A stretch of DNA of 64,000 nt, from positions 4,369,501-4,433,500 of the forward strand of contig NC_133034.1 of the NCBI RefSeq assembly GCF_048771995.1, written 5' to 3'. The first letter of the stretch is position 1, and each line of letters opens with the position of its first letter. The translations under genes were made by a program, and so were the position numbers. The notes under the pieces are model-generated. The model searched no databases. It worked only from the letters and a program-made list of their open reading frames with translations, and was not told the DNA's origin. This document shows positions 57,701 through 64,000 of the stretch, in pieces. This DNA comes from Taeniopygia guttata. Lineage: Eukaryota > Chordata > Aves > Passeriformes > Estrildidae.

Positions 57701-60430
57701 TGAGACAGCTGGAGCACCATCCCTTGCAAAGATTTGACCACTGGTTCAGGTTTGGATTCAATTCCTTGAGCCAACATAGGGGGATCCAGCTGCTCTGGCT
57801 CTTCCACTGAGCCTTTGCAGCCAAAGGCATCTTTGGGGTGCTGCATCCAGCCCTGCACCCTGCTTGTCACTTCTGGAGGTGACAGCACCCAGGCTCTGGT
57901 CTGAGGGGGCTCTTCAGCTGCAGATGGAGGCATCTCCAAAGGCTCTGCAGGAGCTGGGTTCTTGCAGCCCAATCTGCCCTGCAGGGCTCCAAGTGCAGCC
58001 TGGACACCCTCCTGGTGCTCTGGCCTCAGGTGTTTAACTCTGCCCCGAGATACACCTCCCTGATCCCATCCCAGTGTGTAAATGGAGAGCAGGCTGTGCA
58101 GGGGTTACCCACAGGGGCAGCTGAGCCCTCTGAAGATTTGTTTTTCGGGCACCTCTTGCCATCCTGCTCCAGCCTCCAAAACAAGGGCTGCTCATGAACC
58201 ATGTGCCATTTAAGGGATGTTTTGCTGCCTTCAATGCAACTTCTTGGCAATTTCAGCACTGCCACTTTCTCAGCACACCCTCCTTGATGTCCATGTGTCC
58301 CTCAGAGCCAGCCCAGAAGAGGAAGGAAAGGCTGTGGCTTTGTGCCAGCCTGGCTAGCCCCAACACATGTCAGCCCAACACGTGTTGTGTGTTCTCAGCT
58401 GGGTGTTCCACCAACACAACAGCCACCAGTGTCGGAATCTGAGGTATTGATGATTCTGAGATTGTAGAAAGTCTCTGTCTTTCAGCCCCGCTGCCAAAGC
58501 AGAAGCCATAATTCATCTGTGCTGGTTTCAAGGCTGTTTATTCTGTTTATCTCTAACATGTTCTGCTGCCCTGCCGCAGCTCTGTCCTGCAGGGCAGCGT
58601 GTGGGGCTCTGCCCTCAGTGGGATGTTACAAACATTAAATACCAGAAACTACCTGTGCTGGATTTACAATAACGTGCCAATATCTGTCATCTACGTTGGA
58701 CAGTGTGTCCCCAGCCTGAACCAACAGAAAAATGCCAACACCACAGTGAAACATGGAGGGCATGAAGAAGGAGAAAAAGGACAAGGCACACCCAATTTCC
58801 TCCATCTTGTCCTCTTTGAACCCCTTATCTAGAATCCTAAAATTTTACTTTTGCACCCGTGCCACACTTAATTATTACTTATATCAAACACTCAGAGCTG
58901 GTAATTCATCCTGTAAGATTGAAAACTCTTTTCCATGGGCAGAGATCACAGCCAGTGTCTCTGGGGGCTCTGTCCAGGGGGGTTCCTGACCCCTGCCAGG
59001 GTCCCAGACCTGCCAGGGCAGCCAGAGGGAAGCCCTGGATTCCCACACAACATAAAAGAGCCAAAGGACCTGGATCTTTCACAGATTCTCACAGGTTGGA
59101 AGTTTAGGACCTCTGTGGAAGCAAGGCCAGGATTATACCTGCAGCAGATACAGATAAGGGAGTGGCAGAGGGGCTGCCCCCAGCCCTGCCTGGGGGGAAA
59201 TGCTCCATCCTTCTGCCTTCATTACTGTGTGCTCCTGCAGGTTCCCCCAAGAGTTTGTGTATCACTAAATATCACAGTGCTGCAGCTCTTCATTCCCTCA
59301 TTGCTGCTTGTCTTACCGTGGTCAGCCAGACGAGAGGATGACCAGCCTTGCCTGGAGTGATGGGCGAGCTGGATCAAGTCTCCAACCAGATCCAGAGGAA
59401 TCACTGCGTTTTGGAGCATCTCCCTCATTGCCTTCTCCCTCCGTGGTCTCTCTGATCTTCCACATGGAGTTATTTCAACAAACCTTTCCTCACACCAGCT
59501 CTGGGGCAGCCTCGAGGCTCTGCTTCAACCCTCCCTCTTAACACCTCTTGGCATTTTAAGCTCTGTTTAAGCTTTTGGCATTTTTCTGCTCTGTTATTTG
59601 TCACGTCTGTTTATCTCTGACCTCACGGGGGTCTCCTTGTGCTAGTGGCATGGCCAGGCAGTGACCCACACGTGCATTTGCCACCTCCTGTCTCACCTGA
59701 GCTTGGCAGCCTGCTCCTCAAGTGGCAAAGAGCGTGGATACCTCCAGGCTGCCACAGGGACTGGGGATGCTGTGATGGGCAGTAATTACCAGCAGCGATG
59801 AAACCTTCTGAATCCTCAGGAGCCATGGCCTCAGACCTCCCAGCCTTCCCAGTCCTGAGTACTTCAGACACTAAAATCCTCCTGGGAGGAGCTGGGAGTT
59901 TCAGCTCAGTGAAGGGACCTTTTTGGGAGCAGAGCAGAACCGTGAGTGTGCAACCACTGCAAGCAGTGCTGTCATTATCAAACTACTACTGAATCATGAC
60001 AGCTGATGGTCTTCCTGGAACAAACCCAGTTTCTCATAGCACACCTAAACTGCTGAGCTGTACCCGTGGGATGCCCACGTTTGTGTCACTGCTGCCTCAC
60101 AGGAGAGTTCTGCAGGTGAAGAAGCTCTGGGACAAGCAGGTCTGTGCAGTCCCAGTCCCGCTGCCTTGGTGCAAAGCTGACCACTGCAGGAAGGCAGAAA
60201 TGCCAACAGACCCAGCCTGGCTGGTGGAATGTGGCCTCCAAGCAGGCTCTGCCCGAATTTCTGCTGTCATTAATTCCTCCCATTTAGATCCTTGCTGCCT
60301 GTGATTCTCCCTCCCTGAGAGGGGAGAGCAGCCACCTGGGGCTGACTGGCTGGGCTTCCCCCACAGCAGAGCCCAGTCCCAGAGGGTTTAGCCAGATCCT
60401 CAGGACAAATCATCTCCTGTTATGCAACAA
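51741..60430. other. Long intergenic/upstream region; no secure gene
   Basis: About 8.7 kb of moderately GC-rich sequence with many chance open frames. A minus-strand frame at 57490-58105 looks somewhat more coding-like than the rest (see findings) but is not recognised. The unseen 5' exon of the sulfotransferase gene may lie here. Confidence 0.4.
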
Positions 60431-60436
60431 TGAGCT

Positions 60437-60700
60437 CCCTGGGGAAAAACCAGCAGAATAATGGAATCATTCAGGCTGCAAAAGCCCTCTAAGATCGAGT
60501 CCAGTCTTTCCCCCAACACTGCCAAGGCCACCACTAACCCATAATTCCAAATGTCACACCTGCTGGGACTGGACAACCTTTCTGTGAAAAAAAAAAAATA
60601 CAAACAAATCCCGTTTTCCAGGAAATTCAGCCCCTCGACTGTTCCACTGAAGTTAAAGCTACAATCAAGCTCCACCAGGGTTTGCAGCAAGCCCTACAAA
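60437..60700 (-). mobile_element. CR1-type LINE 3' fragment (minus orientation)
   Basis: GGAATCATTCAGGCTGCAAA, then CCTCTAAGATCGAGTCCAG and CTTTCTGTGAAAAAAA follow the antisense order of avian CR1 3' ends (AATCATTAAGGTTGGAAAAG, CATCGAGTCCAACC, TCGGTGAAGAAATT). It is well diverged. Confidence 0.65.
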
Positions 60701-61334
60701 CAGAAGGAGCCCTGTGGCAGCATTTCCATGGCCTTAACGTTGCCATACACAACCCAAACCCTGACAGCACAATTCTGATGGCCTGAAGAAATCACACTGC
60801 TGTTGTAGACAGGGCTAAAATCAGACTAAAATCCAGGCACTGCTGGGGCTCCCATCACATCTGCAGCCACAGCTGGAGCCTGTGCAGATGGCAGTCCAAC
60901 AGCAGAGAGTGGAGAGAGCAGGGAAAAAAGAGTTTTATTGTCCATGTTGATAAAGATCCTGATCCTTCTTGGCCAGGCAGGGCAGGGAACACACAGGCAG
61001 TGCCCTGTTCCTGCTGCCTGGGGGGAGCTCAGGCTGCTCCAGAAAGGTGTCCCCGAGCAGCCAAGGGACTCAGTGGTTATCACTGTTTGCTTTGCAGCAC
61101 AATACCTGTGGCCCATCTGGAAATTTCCATGAGGCTGCACTGCTGGGGCACAGCCTCGGAGGTTCCCTGGTTATCGCTGCCTCTGCATCATTTCCGCCCC
61201 TGAAAACATGACCTTACGTTTAATAAAGATAAAAATAAAAAAGCCTCAAGGCGGCTTTCCCGTCCACCTCACACACACACCACTGGTCTTGGCTTCTCCT
61301 CCCCACAAATGGGCTGAAATCTGTTTCCTTGCAG

Positions 61335-61445
61335 GAAGCTGAGTGCAATCTACAGGTGCCAGCCAGGTCGGCTCTGGATCTCCTTCAGCCTCCTCGTCCT
61401 CCTCCTGGTCACACTTCAGGTTGTGGAGAAGCTGCAGCCTCCTGG
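61335..61445 (+). CDS. GAL3ST2-like transmembrane exon
   Basis: Acceptor TTTCCTTGCAG, donor GG|GTAGGT. It reads KLSAIYRCQPGRLWISFSLL, then VLLLVTLQVVEKLQPPG. It has no in-frame ATG, and an in-frame TGA lies just upstream at 61315, so an upstream exon must supply the start. Confidence 0.7.
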
Positions 61446-64000
61446 GTAGGTCCTGAGCAGAATTATGCACCTGCACCTCCTCCTCCAGCCTCTCGCTGGC
61501 CACTGAGGCGGGCTCAGAACTGCCCTCCTGAAAACCAGCCAGCAGGGTCTTCCTTAGACAGGGAGGAAAATCCAGGTGAGAGAGGGTCCTCTGGGGGTCC
61601 CACATCTCACCCCTACGCCCTGACCAGAGCTGGGCCCACCCTGGGGTCAGACAAGGCTGCCTGGGCTTTGTCTGGCTCACCACAAAACCCTACAGCCCTT
61701 GAGCCCAGTCCTCCCAGTCTGGGGTTATCTCCAGACCACCAGCTCTTCTTTATTCTTGCCTCTTCTTGCTCTGCTCTGCCAGCATCCTGTCATGCTCCAG
61801 CAAGACAGAGACACTGCCACATCACTGCTGACCTGTCCTTCTCTTCTTCATAGAATCATTAAGGTTGCAAAGGACCTCCAAGATGATCAACCCCAAGTTC
61901 TTGCACCCACTCCCACCCCTCAGGGCAGCAGTGAAGCCCATCAGCAATGCCACCCACTCACGAAAAGGAGGGAATGTGTTTTGGGGTGACTTTGGGGGGC
62001 CAGGGGGGCGCAGAGGAGCTGCTTCTGCATTGTCCTCCCACCTCCTGCAGCTGAGCATTGTGTCTTCCCCATCACAGGAGCTGCCAGTGTGAGCTGGAGC
62101 GTGGCCTGCAGCCGACCACGGGCCAGGGGCTCGCCTCTGCCCTCCACAGCCCCGAGCTGCTGTGGGAGGATGACTCCCCTCAGGGGCAGAGGGAAGCTGA
62201 GCCAGCCCCTGCTTCCACCGAGGATGCTTTCAGGATGCAGCTGTACCTCAGACCGGAGACCCCTCCGGGAAGCAGCCAAGAGGAGCGCTGGATGCAGCGG
62301 CCCGAGGAGAGCAGCGAGGAGGTGAGAGCCCATCTGTCACCCACGGAGCTGAAGCCCCGGCTTCCTGGCCTGGAAGAAGCAGCCAGAGAAAGTCCTTCTC
62401 CAAGCCTTCCCGGCAGGGCCGCGGCAGATTTGGCAGAAGCTGTCACCAGCAAGTTCATCATCTTTGCAAACAGGCTGGGCACAGAGGAGCAGAGGGGAAT
62501 GTCCCCACCTGGAATGGTGCAGGTGGAGGTACAGAGCCAGACTCAGCCTCGAGCTCTGAGTTCTCCCCACCCTGAGTGGGGCACATCATTCACACAGCCT
62601 GTCCCAAACTCAGCTCAACCTCTGCAGGCAGAGGATTCTTACAAAACAGACCTGGAGACAGGATTTTTCCCAAGCTGGACAGAAGCCTTTAGGGTCAAGG
62701 AGGTAACAGCTGGGGAAGGTCGGCATGTCAGAGAAGTCACCTCTCAAGGGAAGACGTGCAAGCCCAAGACTGACCTTGTTTTCCTGAAAGTCCACAAGAG
62801 TGCCAGCAGCACTGTCATGAACATCCTGTTCCGCTTTGGGGAGACACACAACCTCACCTTCGCCTTCCCCCGAGGCGGGGGCTTCCAGCTCTACTACCCC
62901 CACCACTTCATGGCCAAGTTTGTGCAGGGCTTCTCCCCTCTGAGCCCCCGGCGCTTCAACATCCTCTGCCACCACATGCGGTTCCTGCAGCCGGAGGTAC
63001 GGGCAAAGCTGCGACCCGGCGGGGGGGCAGGCAGGGAAGGGGGAGAGGGGCTCCTGGGGCACAAGGAGGGGCACCTGTCGAGCACATAAACTCTGCAGGG
63101 CTGAACTAAAGAGAGTCAGGATTGTCCGTGGGTTCCTGGCATCTCCTGAGAGCTTCTGTGAGTGGGTTTGATGAAGTCCTGTGCTGTGAGCCAGGGCAAA
63201 GTGGGAGACAGCATCTGTAGCAGCCAGCAGCTCTCATCTCTTTCTTGTCTGGTGGGCCCTGGGACATGTCCTGCTCCCTGGACAGGCCCAGAGGGGACCA
63301 GCTGCAAGAGGAGAACAACCAAAGTGCATCAGCGCAGGTCAGCCGTGCCCAGCATCCACCCCTCTGGATGCTACCTGAGGACAGGTGGACACGGGGAAAG
63401 GGAAGGAGATGGACAGTACCTCCATCCCAGCCCACAGCTGTGGGGAGCTTTGCTCGCTGCTCTCCACATGTGACTCCTCTGGAGCTCCCCACAGCTTCTT
63501 TGATGAGCTGCACCCTGAAATCCTCCCCAGCACCCCCCAGCCCCAGCAGCTGCCTCTGCTCACCAGCACTGTGGGCGAGCGGGTCCCTTCTCCCTGCCCC
63601 ACATTTAAACCCTCCCTTTTCTCCTCCGCAGGTGCAGAAGGTGGTGCCCAGCTCTGCCATCTACTTCTCCATCCTGAGGAACCCCGTGCAGCTGATGGAG
63701 TCCTCCTTCGTGTACTACAAGGGCGCGTCGGCCTTCTCGCGCGTCCGCAGCCTGGAGGAGTTCCTCAGCCAGCCCTACCGCTACTACAGCCCCGCCAGCG
63801 GCGACCGCCACTACGCCAGGAACCTCATCACCTTCGATTTCGGCTTCAACCCCGACGGAGACGTGTCCCCCGAGCGGGTGCAGCTCATGCTCAAGGCCAT
63901 CGAGGCGTCCTTCGACTTCCTGCTCATCTCCGAGTACTTCGACGAGTCCATGGTGCTGCTGAAGGAGATGCTGTGCTGGGACCTGGACAGCGTCGTCTCC
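61335..64000 (+). CDS. Galactose-3-O-sulfotransferase (GAL3ST2-like), partial
   Basis: A type II Golgi membrane enzyme that transfers sulfate from PAPS to the 3-OH of galactose on glycans or glycolipids. Exons seen: 61335-61445, 62078-62996 and 63632 to the window end, with consistent phases 2 and 0. The first holds a signal-anchor (RLWISFSLLVLLLVTLQVV). The second has a long stem of about 230 residues, then the 5'-phosphosulfate-binding motif FLKVHKSASSTVMNILFRFG and the block FNILCHHMRF. The third has the 3'-phosphate-binding motif YFSILRNPVQLMESSFVYYK, HYARNLITFDFGF and EYFDESMVLL. The 5' exon with the start codon was not found and the 3' end lies outside the window. The motifs fit the GAL3ST family; GAL3ST2 is the most likely member. 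The stem is unusually long for GAL3ST2. Confidence 0.85.
61850..61920 (-). mobile_element. Short CR1 3' fragment in sulfotransferase intron
   Basis: ATAGAATCATTAAGGTTGCA, then AAGGACCTCCAAGATGATCA, is the antisense CR1 3' terminus. It lies in the intron between the TM exon and the large exon. Confidence 0.75.
62078..62996 (+). CDS. GAL3ST2-like stem and catalytic exon
   Basis: Acceptor CCCCATCACAG, donor GAG|GTACGG. The 305-codon exon starts SCQCELERGLQ. The stem is acidic and Pro/Ser/Glu-rich. The sulfotransferase fold starts at TDLVFLKVHKSASS and ends HHMRFLQPE. Confidence 0.85.
63632..64000 (+). CDS. GAL3ST2-like catalytic exon (cut by window end)
   Basis: Acceptor CTCCTCCGCAG. It holds 123 codons from VQKVVPSSAIYFSILRNP to LCWDLDSVVS. 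The frame is open to the last base, and the C-terminal part is outside the window. Confidence 0.92.
   Translation, partial: MQKVVPSSAIYFSILRNPVQLMESSFVYYKGASAFSRVRSLEEFLSQPYRYYSPASGDRHYARNLITFDFGFNPDGDVSPERVQLMLKAIEASFDFLLISEYFDESMVLLKEMLCWDLDSVVS

Overview
The window looks like nuclear DNA from a bird, perhaps a passerine. Four things point there: spliced vertebrate genes with compact introns, GC-rich promoter islands, many CR1-type LINE fragments with the avian 3' end, and large GC- or C-rich minisatellites. No RNA gene, CRISPR array or prokaryotic feature was seen.

Left part (1-20.2 kb). Positions 163-15681 (+) carry the last 11 coding exons of WDR33, the pre-mRNA cleavage/polyadenylation factor. 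They start just after the WD40 propeller and run through the collagen-like GPQG region to the RGG-rich C-terminus. All splice phases fit and give 920 codons plus the stop. SFT2D3, a single-exon four-TM Golgi transport protein, lies tail-to-tail with it (19343-19996, -). This matches the human WDR33/SFT2D3 arrangement.

Middle (20.2-33.7 kb). An old, diverged repeat field of roughly 190-bp units is followed by a three-exon FBXL12-like F-box/LRR gene (25086-26349, -). An LTR fossil lies about 190 bp upstream of its start codon in the same orientation. At 28.19-31.71 kb is a 3.5-kb minisatellite of 18-bp units in two main types. It has higher-order duplications and a strongly G-rich minus strand, and it ends at a small CpG-rich block with two CTCF-like motifs.

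Right-centre (33.7-48.5 kb). Four tandem copies of a 166-residue RING-finger ORF sit in an A-B-A-B array of about 4.1-4.3-kb monomers (8.4-kb dimers). Every copy is intact, with a shared 5' region, a C3HC4 RING and an AATAAA signal. B monomers also carry an 11-bp GC-rich minisatellite, about 1.3 kb in one copy and about 90 bp in the other. It is followed by a SUMO2/3-like first-exon fragment. This array is the most unusual content of the window.

Right (48.5-64 kb). Endogenous-retrovirus debris, small tandem repeats and CR1 remnants lead to the 5' part of a galactose-3-O-sulfotransferase (GAL3ST2-like). It has a TM exon, a long stem/catalytic exon and a final exon that runs off the window end. 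The genes do not form one pathway, though the RING ORFs, the SUMO fragment and the F-box gene all belong to ubiquitin-type families.
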